Shown here one piece after another: positions 31,508-40,339 of a stretch of DNA of 64,000 nt; the stretch's first letter is position 1, and every line of letters starts with the position of its first letter. The stretch is from Rhizobium sp. N324 (lineage in GTDB: Bacteria; Pseudomonadota; Alphaproteobacteria; Rhizobiales; Rhizobiaceae). The stretch covers positions 1-64,000 of the forward strand of contig NZ_CP013634.1 of assembly GCF_001664485.1 (NCBI RefSeq). Reading direction: 5' to 3'. The notes beneath the pieces are model-generated. The model saw nothing but the letters and a program-made list of their open reading frames with translations. It was not told the DNA's origin and ran no database searches. A program made the position numbers and the translations under genes.

Positions 31508-33436
31508 ATGGAAGTGCTGAATCGACAAGATACGTCCCTTAACGAAGAGGGGCGCTTTCGCCTTTTAGTCGATGCCATCACCGACTACGCCATCTATATG
31601 CTCAGCCCCGAAGGCATCGTCACCAGCTGGAACACCGGTGCTCAGCGGTTCAAAGGTTACAAGCCCTCGGAAATTCTCGGCGAGCATTTTTCCCGCTTCT
31701 ATCTGGAAGAGGACCGCGCCGCGGGAATTCCGGAGCGCGCGCTCGCAACCGCCAAGGAGCACGGCCGGTTCGAGGGGGAGGGCTGGCGCCAGCGCAAGGA
31801 CGGAACCCGCTTCTGGGCGCATGTGATCATCGACCCGATCCGCCGTCCCTCCGGCGACCTCATCGGCTATGCCAAGATCACCCGGGACCTGACCGAACGC
31901 AGAGCGGCCGAAAAGGCGATCCGCCAGAGCGAGGAGCAATTCCGCCGGCTGGTCCAGGGCGTTTCGGATTATGCGATCTATATGCTCGATCCCGACGGCA
32001 ATGTCAGCAGCTGGAATTTCGGCGCCGAGCGCATCAAGGGCTATCGGCCCGATGAAATCATCGGCCGGCATTTCTCGACCTTCTATACCCCGGAGGACCG
32101 CGAAGCCGGCGTGCCGCAGATGGCCCTCGGCATCGCGCGCGCCGAAGGCCGGTTCGAGCGGGAAGGCTGGCGCGTCCGCAAGGACGGCACCCGCTTCTGG
32201 GCCAGCGTCGTTATCGACGTCATCCGCGACGATGAAGGCGGTGTGCTGGGGTTTGCCAAGATCACCCGCGATATCACCGAGAAGATGGAGACCCAGCGGG
32301 CGCTGGAGCAGGCCCGCGAAGAGCTGTTTCAGTCGCAGAAGATGGAGGCGATCGGCCAATTGACCGGCGGTATCGCCCATGATTTCAACAATCTGCTGAT
32401 GGCGGTGCTCGGCAGTCTGGAAATCCTGAAGAAACGCATGCCGCAGGATCTGTCGCTGACATCGCTTGTCGACAATGCCATGCAGGGGGCGCAGCGCGGC
32501 GCGGCGCTGACGCAGCGTATGCTGGCCTTTTCCCGCCGGCAGGAACTGCATATGGAGCCGATCGACGTCTCCGGGCTGGTGCGCGGCATGATGGACATGC
32601 TGAGCCGTTCGCTCGGGCCGCTGACGAGGATCGAGACCTCTTATCCCGTCCGGCTGCCGACGATCGTCACCGATCCGAACCAACTGGAGATGGCGATCCT
32701 CAACCTCGTGGTCAACGCCCGCGACGCCATGCCTTCCGGCGGCCGGATCGCGCTGCGCGCCTCCGAGGAGACCGTGCCGTCAGGCAAGGGTCCGCTGCCG
32801 CATGGCCGCTATGTGAGGATCGCGGTGATCGATGAAGGCGAGGGCATGGATGCAAAGACGATGGAGCAGGCCGTCACGCCGTTCTTCACCACCAAGGGTG
32901 TCGGCAAGGGCACCGGTCTCGGCCTTTCCATGGTGCAGGGCCTTGCATCCCAGTCCGGCGGCCGCCTGATGCTGAAGAGCCGCGTCGGCGAAGGCACGAC
33001 GGCCGAATTGTGGTTCCCGGTCGTCCATGCCGAGCAGGTGACCGAGGTCGCGGCCGAGCCGCCGCAACGCGCAGCAAATGCGCCGCGCCGGCTGCGCATC
33101 GTCGCCGTCGACGACGATGGCCTGGTGCTGATGAATACCACGCTGATGCTGGAGGATCTCGGTCATACCGTGTTCGAGGCGATGGCGGGTCCCGAAGCGC
33201 TTGAGATCCTGCGCCGGCAGCCGGTCGATCTTGTCATCTGCGATCATGCCATGCCGCGCATGACCGGCGCCGAGCTCGCCGAGGCGATCCGCGGGGAATG
33301 GCCGGAGATGCCGATCATTCTCGCAACCGGTTACGCCGAGCTCCCCGAAGGAACGGGCATGGCCAACCTGCCTCGCCTCGGCAAACCCTTCTCGCAGGCG
33401 CAACTCGCCGATGCGATCAGCCGGGTGGCTTCTTAG
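31508..33436 (+). CDS. PAS-PAS hybrid histidine kinase with C-terminal receiver
   Basis: A 642-residue soluble sensor kinase. Two near-identical PAS domains (about residues 15-135 and 140-260; each has DYAIYML, SSWN/TSWN, FKGY/IKGY, GTRFWA and ITRD) are in tandem and look like an internal duplication. The kinase core has the H-box IAHDFNNLLMAVLGSLE with phospho-acceptor H291, the N-box LNLVVNARDAMP and GTGLGLSMVQGLA. A receiver domain follows with D579 (VICDHAMPRMTG) and ATGYAE. No membrane helix is seen, so it senses an internal cue; no haem or flavin ligand motif was recognised. An EcfG-type promoter directly upstream suggests stress induction. Confidence 0.93.
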   Translation: MEVLNRQDTSLNEEGRFRLLVDAITDYAIYMLSPEGIVTSWNTGAQRFKGYKPSEILGEHFSRFYLEEDRAAGIPERALATAKEHGRFEGEGWRQRKDGTRFWAHVIIDPIRRPSGDLIGYAKITRDLTERRAAEKAIRQSEEQFRRLVQGVSDYAIYMLDPDGNVSSWNFGAERIKGYRPDEIIGRHFSTFYTPEDREAGVPQMALGIARAEGRFEREGWRVRKDGTRFWASVVIDVIRDDEGGVLGFAKITRDITEKMETQRALEQAREELFQSQKMEAIGQLTGGIAHDFNNLLMAVLGSLEILKKRMPQDLSLTSLVDNAMQGAQRGAALTQRMLAFSRRQELHMEPIDVSGLVRGMMDMLSRSLGPLTRIETSYPVRLPTIVTDPNQLEMAILNLVVNARDAMPSGGRIALRASEETVPSGKGPLPHGRYVRIAVIDEGEGMDAKTMEQAVTPFFTTKGVGKGTGLGLSMVQGLASQSGGRLMLKSRVGEGTTAELWFPVVHAEQVTEVAAEPPQRAANAPRRLRIVAVDDDGLVLMNTTLMLEDLGHTVFEAMAGPEALEILRRQPVDLVICDHAMPRMTGAELAEAIRGEWPEMPIILATGYAELPEGTGMANLPRLGKPFSQAQLADAISRVAS

Positions 33437-33512
33437 AGCAATGCCAGGAAAAATGTGACGCGGCTTTCCGTCCGGAATTGCGCAAAATTAACGAGCTGGA
33501 GCGGCTGTGCTA

Positions 33513-33561
33513 GAACAGGATGATTTTAGGCTCGGTTGGCCTAAAATCTGAATCCTGTTCT
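33513..33561. repeat. palindromic intergenic repeat
   Basis: GAACAGGAT-g-ATTTTAGG ... CCTAAAAT-ctg-AATCCTGTTC: a long imperfect hairpin of 49 nt. It is of the rhizobial intergenic type and lies in the gap after the hybrid kinase. Confidence 0.65.
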
Positions 33562-33574
33562 CAATTAAAGAGTT

Positions 33575-33625
33575 AGAGCATGATGTCGTCCGAAAACCGC
33601 TCACACTTTTCGGCATCATGCTCTA
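33575..33625. repeat. palindromic intergenic repeat overlapping a stop codon
   Basis: TAGAGCATGATG ... CATCATGCTCTA, 51 nt, with the inner arms CCGAAAA and TTTTCGG: a long hairpin that is a common rhizobial intergenic motif. Its right end (33623-33625) supplies the TAG stop of the acyltransferase gene on the minus strand. Confidence 0.7.
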
Positions 33626-34798
33626 GGCGCGACGCTTCTCGCCGCCATCATCCTGGATGACATCGCCACCTGTTCCCTCCCGCAGTTCGCCCGCCGTGAC
33701 TGAAGCTGCGCCGCTCAGGAGGCGCTTTTCGGTCTCCTGCAGGTCAAGGATGGCTCGTTCGACCTGCTCAGCCGGAGTTTCGCGCGCGGTAACGCGCCAC
33801 CGGTGATGCTGCCAGAAGCCGACGAGCAGGCGTCGGCTCGGGACTTCGATCGTCTCATGCAGGAACCATGCGCCTCCCACCGCAACGAACAGCGCCACCG
33901 CGATGAGCGCCGGTTCCGGCATCACAGTCTCAAAACTCCGATGCACCAGGAACATGATGGGGACGTGGAAAAGATAGAGGGAGAAGCTGATCGTCCCGAG
34001 AAACCTCACCGGTGCGGCTGCCAGGACATGGGCGGCAATGGGAGGTTGTCGTGCGACGAGCGCCACGATGACGGCTGCGGCGGCCGCGCTTTGCAGGCTC
34101 CAGAATTCAGGGGAAAAACCAGGCGCGAGATTCCGGTAGGTGAAGAACACCACCAGAAGGAACAGCGTCAAAATTCCCGTGAGCGCGGATGGCGTCCATC
34201 TATCCCAGTAGGAATGCATCCGCCCGGCAAGTGCGCCGAAAAGAAAGTAGGGGAGTTTGGAAACGAGCAATATTCCAGGTCCAGGCAATTCCAGCAGACC
34301 ATCGACGACGACGATGACTGCGAAACCGACGATGACGCCGCTGTAGCGCTGCGGGCGGGCCAGGCAAAGCCATAGGATCGGGAAGAGCAGATAGAATTGA
34401 ATTTCGGGTGGAATCGACCAGAAGACACCACTCGAGCCGAGAAGAAGGACATGGCGGACAAAGTCCGTGGCGCCGGTGATGGGCTGGACGAAGTCCAGAT
34501 TCTGTATGCCGGACAGCATCGCCACGAGCAGAACGGCAGCGAGATAAACCGGATAGATGCGGGCAAAGCGGCTCACCAGAAAATCAAGCACGCTTTCTCT
34601 GGTCACCGGCCGCGAACCGTAGAGATGGGCCATCAGGAAGCCGCTGAGGGCAAAAAACAAGCCGACGGCTTCGCTGCCCATGGTCGTTACATGCGCCGAT
34701 GTGCCGGGAAAGATAAGTCCGACATGGGCTTGAACGACCAGCAGCGCGGCGATACCGCGCAGGCCATCGAGACTGGGAATGTAATCCGGCCGGTTCAT
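33623..34798 (-). CDS. acyltransferase 3 family membrane protein
   Basis: A 391-residue integral membrane protein of the OafA/NodX acyltransferase-3 family, which adds acetyl or other acyl groups to extracellular or lipid-linked glycans. The N-terminus IPSLDGLRGIAALLVVQAHV holds the family R and H motif, and about ten membrane helices follow. After the last helix there is a soluble tail of about 60 residues (RRLLVGFWQHHRWRVTARET onward). No strong ribosome site is visible at the ATG. The stop lies within a palindromic repeat, so the tail end may vary between strains. The substrate is unknown. Confidence 0.88.
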   Translation of the reverse strand: MNRPDYIPSLDGLRGIAALLVVQAHVGLIFPGTSAHVTTMGSEAVGLFFALSGFLMAHLYGSRPVTRESVLDFLVSRFARIYPVYLAAVLLVAMLSGIQNLDFVQPITGATDFVRHVLLLGSSGVFWSIPPEIQFYLLFPILWLCLARPQRYSGVIVGFAVIVVVDGLLELPGPGILLVSKLPYFLFGALAGRMHSYWDRWTPSALTGILTLFLLVVFFTYRNLAPGFSPEFWSLQSAAAAAVIVALVARQPPIAAHVLAAAPVRFLGTISFSLYLFHVPIMFLVHRSFETVMPEPALIAVALFVAVGGAWFLHETIEVPSRRLLVGFWQHHRWRVTARETPAEQVERAILDLQETEKRLLSGAASVTAGELREGTGGDVIQDDGGEKRRA

Positions 34799-34905
34799 GT
34801 GCAGCTTTATCTATTCTGTTCCGGTCAGAAATATCGGAGATCGCTTTACACGATATTAATCCGGTTGCGCTGAAGCCAGCCGGCGCAACCAATTGCCGGG
34901 CCGCA

Positions 34906-35664
34906 CTACTCCCGGCGGCCTCTTCCGATCTCGCCGCGAAGGATGAACGCCAGCAGGGCGAGCGCCATTGCCGCCAGCCCGTACCAGGTGAGTGCATAGA
35001 CGAGATGGTTGTTGGGGAAATGGATGATGGTCAGGCCGCCGACCGGCAGGCCGCCCGGATTGGCGGTCGCATCGGCATCGATGAAATAGGGCGCGACCGC
35101 GCCGATGCCGCGCTCTTCAGCGATTGCCGCAATATCGCGCGAATACCAGCGGTCGGCGGCGAGGTCATTGGATTGCAGCAGCGATCCCTTCGGCTCGGTC
35201 ATCCGCATGAGGCCGGTGATCTCGACCGGACCTGACAATTCGCCGGCGCGACGGGTGACCGGATCGCGTCTGTCGATCGGCACGAAGCCGCGATTGACGA
35301 GAATGGCCGTGCCGTCGGCAAGGATAAGCGGCGTCATCACCCAATACCCCGGACCGAGCACCGTGGAGGCGTAGATCAGCGTTTCCTTGTCGTTCGCCAG
35401 CGTCCCGCCTGCGATCACCCGGCGATATTCGTCATCGGCGGCACTGACCTTGCCCCAATCGGCCTGCGCCGGTGCCGACACTGGTGCGGCATGCACATGC
35501 TCATCGACACGGGCGATGAGATCGCGCTTCCAGGCGAGGCGCTGCACCTGCCAGGTGCCGAGCGCCGCGAGGGCTGCGACAAGCAGGGCCAGGCAGACGC
35601 AGAAGATCATGCGTTTTGCCTGAAAAGGCCGCCGTTCCGATTTGTCCGGGAAAGACTCGCTCAT
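34906..35664 (-). CDS. SURF1 family oxidase assembly protein
   Basis: A 252-residue protein with two membrane helices (about residues 18-38 and 222-242) flanking a periplasmic domain, the SURF1/Shy1 layout. Family motifs include LGTWQVQRLAWKRDLI near the first helix, GPGYWVMTPL and ILVNRGFVP. It helps assemble haem-copper oxidases. It begins 46 nt after cyoD on the same strand and closes the cyo operon; no cyoE-type haem O synthase lies here. Confidence 0.9.
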   Translation of the reverse strand: MSESFPDKSERRPFQAKRMIFCVCLALLVAALAALGTWQVQRLAWKRDLIARVDEHVHAAPVSAPAQADWGKVSAADDEYRRVIAGGTLANDKETLIYASTVLGPGYWVMTPLILADGTAILVNRGFVPIDRRDPVTRRAGELSGPVEITGLMRMTEPKGSLLQSNDLAADRWYSRDIAAIAEERGIGAVAPYFIDADATANPGGLPVGGLTIIHFPNNHLVYALTWYGLAAMALALLAFILRGEIGRGRRE

Positions 35665-35710
35665 CGGCTGACCCGATGCCGGCGACGCTGCCGCCGGCGC
35701 TCGGTGATGA

Positions 35711-36112
35711 TCACGGCATGTTCTTCATCATCTCGGGGCTCATCGGCATCATGTTGCTGTTGAGATGATGCATGACCCAGAGCGAACCGGAGAGCGCGAT
35801 GGCGACGATGATGATGGTGAAGATCAGCGCCATCATCGTCCAGCCGCCCTCGCTGCGCGGGTTCATATGCAGGAAGAAGACCATATGGACGACGATCTGG
35901 ATGGCGCCGATGCCCATTACCAGCACCGCCGTCACCGCCGGGCTGGCGAACACGCCTGCCATGACCAGCCAGAAGGGAATGGCGGTCAGGACGACGGAGA
36001 GCGCGAAGCCCATCATGTAGCTGCGGAAGGTGCCGTGGCCGGCCTGATGACCGTGGCTGTGGCCGTGATGGGCCTCGTGGGCATCCTCATGCGCGGGTGC
36101 TTGCGAACTCAT
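35711..36112 (-). CDS. cyoD: cytochrome o ubiquinol oxidase subunit IV
   Basis: A 133-residue three-helix subunit (about residues 30-50, 58-80 and 92-112) of the bo3-type quinol oxidase. It has a His-rich N-terminus (HEDAHEAHHGHSHGHQAGHG) that is longer than usual and could bind metal. The frame is open to 36193; the ATG at 36112 overlaps the cyoC stop by 4 nt (ATGA), showing coupling. The C-terminus is Met-rich (NMMPMSPEMMKNMP). Confidence 0.92.
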   Translation of the reverse strand: MSSQAPAHEDAHEAHHGHSHGHQAGHGTFRSYMMGFALSVVLTAIPFWLVMAGVFASPAVTAVLVMGIGAIQIVVHMVFFLHMNPRSEGGWTMMALIFTIIIVAIALSGSLWVMHHLNSNMMPMSPEMMKNMP

Positions 36113-36729
36113 CCGAGAACTCCCAGGAGATAGACGAAGGAAAAGACGCCGATCCAGACGACGTCGAGGAAGTGCCAGAACATCGACAGGCACATCAGGC
36201 GGCGGCGATTGGCTTCGACCAGCCCGTGCATCGACACCTGCACCATCAGCGTGATCAGCCAGATGATGCCGAAGGTGACGTGCAGACCGTGCGTGCCGAC
36301 CAGCGTGAAGAAGGAGGAGAGGAAGGCGCTGCGCGTCGGCCCGGCGCCTTCGTGGATCAGATGGATGAACTCATAGAGCTCGAGCCCGATGAAGGCGGCG
36401 CCGAACAGGCCGGTGACGCCGAGCCAGAACAGCGTTTCCGCCTTGGCGTTGCGCTCCATCTGCAGCATCGCGAAGCCGTAGGTGATCGACGAGAACAGCA
36501 GCATCGAGGTGTTGAGGGCGACGATCGGCAGATCGAAGAGATCGGCCGGCGACGGACCGGCCGCATAGTTGCGGCCGAGCACGCCGTGGGTGGCAAACAG
36601 CACCGCGAAGATCAGGCAGTCGCTCATCAGGTAGAGCCAGAAGCCGAGATTGGTGCTGTTCTCCGGATGATGATCTTCCGTCAGGTAGAATTCAGGCTTT
36701 GCGGCCGTGTCGATGGTCTGATCGCTCAT
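36109..36729 (-). CDS. cyoC: cytochrome o ubiquinol oxidase subunit III
   Basis: A 206-residue five-helix subunit of the haem-copper oxidase subunit III family. Motifs include NLGFWLYLMSDCLIFAVLFA near the N-terminus and FFTLVGTHGLHVTFGIIW in the middle. The frame is open to 36879, but the ATG at 36729 starts 2 nt after the cyoB stop and gives the family-length protein. It overlaps cyoD by 4 nt. Confidence 0.95.
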   Translation of the reverse strand: MSDQTIDTAAKPEFYLTEDHHPENSTNLGFWLYLMSDCLIFAVLFATHGVLGRNYAAGPSPADLFDLPIVALNTSMLLFSSITYGFAMLQMERNAKAETLFWLGVTGLFGAAFIGLELYEFIHLIHEGAGPTRSAFLSSFFTLVGTHGLHVTFGIIWLITLMVQVSMHGLVEANRRRLMCLSMFWHFLDVVWIGVFSFVYLLGVLG

Positions 36730-36731
36730 GG

Positions 36732-38735
36732 TTACACCTGCTCGGCAAGCAGCGCGGTGCGCTTGCCTTCCGTTTCGGTCACCTCTTCGGCGGGGATGTG
36801 GAAGTCGCGTCGGTAGTTGAAGGTATGGCCGATCGCGACGACCAGCAGGGCGACGAAGGAGGCGACGACCAGCCACCACATGTACCAGATCAGGCCGAAG
36901 GCCAGCGCGACGCTGATGCCTGAGAGGATGGCGCCGGTGCCGGTGTTCTTCGGCATATGGATCGGCCGGAAGCCCTCAAGCGGACGCGCATAACCACGGT
37001 TCTTCATGTCGTACCAGCTGTCATGGTCGTGGACGACGGGCGTGAAGGCGAAGTTGTAGTCCGGCGGCGGCGAGGCGGTCGACCATTCCAGCGTGCGGCC
37101 GTCCCACGGATCGCCGCTGTCGTCGCGCAGTTCCTCGCGCTTCATGAAGCTGACGACGATCTGGATCAGGAAGGCGGCAATGCCAAGCGCGATCAGGCCG
37201 ACGCCGAAGGCGGCGATGATGAACCAGATCTGCAGCGACGGGTCCTCGAACTGGCTCATGCGGCGGGTGACGCCCATCAGGCCGAGCACATAGAGCGGCA
37301 TGAAGGCGAACCAGAAGCCGATCTGCCAGAACCAGAAGCTCAGCTTGCCCCAGAAGGGATCGAGCTTGAAGCCGAAGGCCTTCGGGAACCAGTAGTTCAC
37401 GCCGGCGAACATGCCGAAGAGAACGCCGCCGATGATGACGTTGTGGAAGTGGGCGATAAGGAACAGCGAATTGTGCAGCACGAAATCGGCCGGCGGCACG
37501 GCAAGCATGACGCCGGTCATGCCGCCGATAACGAAGGTCACCATGAAGCCGACCGTCCACAGCATCGGCACCTCAAAGCGGATGCGGCCGCGATACATGG
37601 TGAACAGCCAGTTGAAGATCTTCGCTCCGGTGGGGATCGAGATGATCATCGTGGTGATGCCGAAGAAGGAGTTGACGGAAGCACCCGAGCCCATCGTGAA
37701 GAAGTGATGCAGCCAGACGATATAGGACAGGATCATGATCACGCAGGTGGCGTAGACCATCGAGGCGTAGCCGAACAGGCGTTTTCCCGAGAAGGTGGCG
37801 ACGACTTCGGAGAAGATGCCGAAGGCCGGCAGCACCAGGATGTAAACCTCCGGATGGCCCCAGATCCAGATGAGGTTGATGTACATCATCGGATTGCCGC
37901 CGAGGTCGTTGGTGAAGAAGTTCGTGCCGGCGTAGCGGTCGAGCGACAGCAGGGCGAGCGTTGCCGTCAGGATCGGGAAGGAGGCGACGATCAAGACGTT
38001 GGTGCAGAGCGCCGTCCAGGTGAAGACCGGCATCTTCATGAAGGTCATGCCCGGCGCGCGCATCTTGACGATGGTGGCGATCAGGTTGATGCCCGACAGC
38101 GTCGTTCCGACACCGGCCACCTGCAGGCCCCAGATATAATAGTCGACACCGACGCCCGGGCTATAGGCGGCGCCCGACAGCGGCGGATAGGCAAGCCAGC
38201 CGGTCTGGGCGAATTCGCCGATGAACAGCGACAGCATGATGATGATCGCGCCGGCGGTGGTCATCCAGAAGGAGAAATTGTTCAGGAAGGGGAAGGAGAC
38301 GTCGCGCGCGCCGATCTGCAGCGGCACCACGAAATTCATCAGGCCGGTGACGAAGGGCATCGCCACGAAGAAGATCATGATGACGCCGTGGGCGGTGAAC
38401 ACCTGGTCGTAGTGGTGCGGCGGCAGATAACCCTCGGACCCGTTGAAGGCGATCGCCTGCTGGATGCGCATCAGGATGGCGTCGGAGAAACCGCGCAACA
38501 GCATGATGACGGCGAGGATCACATACATGATGCCGATCTTCTTGTGATCGACGCTGCAGATCCAGTCGTTCCAGAGCGGGCCCCAGAACTTGAAATAGGT
38601 GATGAGGCCGAGCACCGCGATGGCGCCGATGACGACGCCGATGAAGGTCACGACCAGGATCGGCTCGTGATAGGGGATGGCATCGAGGGTCAACCGGCCG
38701 AAGACGAACTTCAGGAGGTCAGGATTGGAAAACAT
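36732..38735 (-). CDS. cyoB: cytochrome o ubiquinol oxidase subunit I
   Basis: The 667-residue catalytic subunit of the bo3-type oxidase, which oxidises ubiquinol, reduces O2 to water and pumps protons across the inner membrane. The haem and CuB ligands are present: [26 protein letters not shown] (His and the cross-linked Tyr), [10 protein letters not shown] and [11 protein letters not shown]. About 15 membrane helices are expected, and the length is normal. It lies between cyoA and cyoC with short gaps (42 and 2 nt), in one operon. Confidence 0.97.
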   Translation of the reverse strand: MFSNPDLLKFVFGRLTLDAIPYHEPILVVTFIGVVIGAIAVLGLITYFKFWGPLWNDWICSVDHKKIGIMYVILAVIMLLRGFSDAILMRIQQAIAFNGSEGYLPPHHYDQVFTAHGVIMIFFVAMPFVTGLMNFVVPLQIGARDVSFPFLNNFSFWMTTAGAIIIMLSLFIGEFAQTGWLAYPPLSGAAYSPGVGVDYYIWGLQVAGVGTTLSGINLIATIVKMRAPGMTFMKMPVFTWTALCTNVLIVASFPILTATLALLSLDRYAGTNFFTNDLGGNPMMYINLIWIWGHPEVYILVLPAFGIFSEVVATFSGKRLFGYASMVYATCVIMILSYIVWLHHFFTMGSGASVNSFFGITTMIISIPTGAKIFNWLFTMYRGRIRFEVPMLWTVGFMVTFVIGGMTGVMLAVPPADFVLHNSLFLIAHFHNVIIGGVLFGMFAGVNYWFPKAFGFKLDPFWGKLSFWFWQIGFWFAFMPLYVLGLMGVTRRMSQFEDPSLQIWFIIAAFGVGLIALGIAAFLIQIVVSFMKREELRDDSGDPWDGRTLEWSTASPPPDYNFAFTPVVHDHDSWYDMKNRGYARPLEGFRPIHMPKNTGTGAILSGISVALAFGLIWYMWWLVVASFVALLVVAIGHTFNYRRDFHIPAEEVTETEGKRTALLAEQV

Positions 38736-38777
38736 GGAACAACCCGTTCATTATGTCTTGCGACGCAAAGCGCCAGG

Positions 38778-39950
38778 TTAATTGTTGTTGTTGAGCTGCG
38801 CCGGCGCAGGATCGGCGCCGTTGGTCATGCCGGGCATGGAATGGCCGTCATGCTGCATGTCCGTACCGGGCGTGCTGTCCATGCCGGGCATGTCGTGCTG
38901 CATGCTGTTGCCATCGCTTGACTTGGCCGGTTCGCTGCGCGCCGGAGCGCCCGTTGCCGGCACGGTGGCGGCAGGCGCCACGATGCCTTCGTCGGCATGG
39001 CGGTTGTCATATTGCAGCTTCTCGCGGTTCTCCACGCTCTCCTTGCCGCCGCCGCCCATCATGTCGATATGCATCATCTCGTTCATGCACATCTTGCCAG
39101 GTGTGGCGCACATGTTGAGGATGGCGTTGTAAAGGTCGGCATCGGCACCGGCATAGTAGCGCACCGGCTCCTTCTCGCTCGGCTTTTCGAGCTTCAGATA
39201 GGCGTCGCGGTTGAGCATCGTGCCCTGCTGCTTGACCTTGGCCACCCAGGCGTCGAAGCCTTCGCGGGGAAGGCCGTGAAACTTGAAGCGCATATGCGAG
39301 AAGCCCGAGCCGCTGTAATTGGCGGAGAAGCCCTCATACTCGCCTTCTTTGTTGATGACGGCGTGCAGCGTCGTCTCCATACCAGGCATGGCGTAGATCT
39401 GGCCGGCAAGGGCGGGGATATAGAAGGAATTCATCACCGAGGAGGCGGTGATCTTGAAATTGATCGGCTGGTCCACCGGCGCGGCAAGCTCGTTGACGGT
39501 GGCGATGCCGAGTTCGGGATAGAAGAACAGCCACTTCCAGTCGAGCGCCACGACCTCGACGGTCAGCGGCTTGGTATCGGCCGGAATGGCGCGCGCCGCA
39601 TCGAGGCGGTCGAGCGGCCGGTAGGGATCGAGCTTATGGGTGGAAATCCAGGTCACGGCGCCGAGCGCGATGATGATCGCCAGGGGTGCAGCCCAGATGA
39701 TGATTTCGAGGCGGGTCGAATGGTGCCATTCCGGCGCATAGGTTGCGGCCGTGTTGGAGTGGCGGTAGCGCCAGGCAAAGAGCAGCGTCAGGAAGATCAC
39801 CGGGACGATGATCAGAAGCATCAGCACCGTCGAAATGACGATGAGATCGCGCTGTTGCACGGCGATGTCGCCTGAGGGCGCCATGACCACCATGTTGCAT
39901 CCTGCCAGGAAAAGCAGCGGCAAGACGGATAGAAGGCGGGAAAACTTCAT
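38778..39950 (-). CDS. cyoA: cytochrome o ubiquinol oxidase subunit II with Met/His-rich tail
   Basis: A 390-residue lipoprotein subunit (lipobox LLFLAGCN, acylated Cys about residue 18), two membrane helices and a cupredoxin-like periplasmic domain. The CuA ligands of cytochrome c oxidases are absent (the site reads SGSGFSHMRFKFHG), so the donor is quinol. It is about 75 residues longer than E. coli CyoA. The extra C-terminal tail (about 325-390) is rich in Met, His and Asp (MQHDMPGMDS, MQHDGHSMPGM), which resembles periplasmic copper-binding sequences. The frame is open to 40049; the ATG at 39950 is fixed by the signal peptide. It is the first gene of the operon. Confidence 0.94.
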   Translation of the reverse strand: MKFSRLLSVLPLLFLAGCNMVVMAPSGDIAVQQRDLIVISTVLMLLIIVPVIFLTLLFAWRYRHSNTAATYAPEWHHSTRLEIIIWAAPLAIIIALGAVTWISTHKLDPYRPLDRLDAARAIPADTKPLTVEVVALDWKWLFFYPELGIATVNELAAPVDQPINFKITASSVMNSFYIPALAGQIYAMPGMETTLHAVINKEGEYEGFSANYSGSGFSHMRFKFHGLPREGFDAWVAKVKQQGTMLNRDAYLKLEKPSEKEPVRYYAGADADLYNAILNMCATPGKMCMNEMMHIDMMGGGGKESVENREKLQYDNRHADEGIVAPAATVPATGAPARSEPAKSSDGNSMQHDMPGMDSTPGTDMQHDGHSMPGMTNGADPAPAQLNNNN

Positions 39951-40339
39951 GAGTTTTGGCACGTCTCTAAGCTCTTGTTGTTTCGTTTGTCTCGCGACTA
40001 AAGCACTGAACCTGATCGCGACATGAGGCCTTTGGTCGCAGTGCAGCAAGCATGCCGCACTGCGGCGTAAATCATGGTGTGCTATAGCGTTGAAATCCTG
40101 ATGAAATCCAGAAGGATTTGTCGCCGGGGCATGTTTCAGTCCAATATATCCCCAAGAACCGGCCGGGCCAGCATTTGCAGGGGAAAATCACCATTCGGGT
40201 CATGCAATTTTTCCTATCTGCGCTTCATTTGCGCCGTGATGATCAACTATTTCAGTCTTACGGACTTGATAAGCCTGCGGGTTTGATCAAGATCACGCTT
40301 GGGGCGCCTTGCCGGAAGCGCCTTAACGAGGAGGCGTTT
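39951..40339. other. divergent promoter region of cyoA and the MHS transporter
   Basis: 389 nt with no convincing gene. It must hold the promoters of both divergent genes. The only clear motif is the FNR/FixK-like box at 40283-40296. No EcfG-type match is seen. Confidence 0.5.
40283..40296. promoter_or_regulatory. candidate FNR/FixK-type box
   Basis: TTGAT-CAAG-ATCAC matches nine of ten bases of the FNR/FixK anaerobox TTGAT-N4-ATCAA. It lies 44 nt before the MHS transporter ATG and 333 nt from cyoA. A link of the quinol oxidase region with oxygen control would make sense, but the placement is not ideal for activation of the nearer gene. Confidence 0.35.

Noticed and set aside
36957..38921. 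654-codon plus-strand frame opposite cyoB
   Set aside because: Asp/His-rich shadow of cyoB; all haem and copper ligands are on the minus strand.
38778..39950. Cytochrome c oxidase (CuA-type) identity for the oxidase
   Set aside because: The CuA ligands are missing in subunit II and the gene order is cyoABCD, so it is a quinol oxidase.
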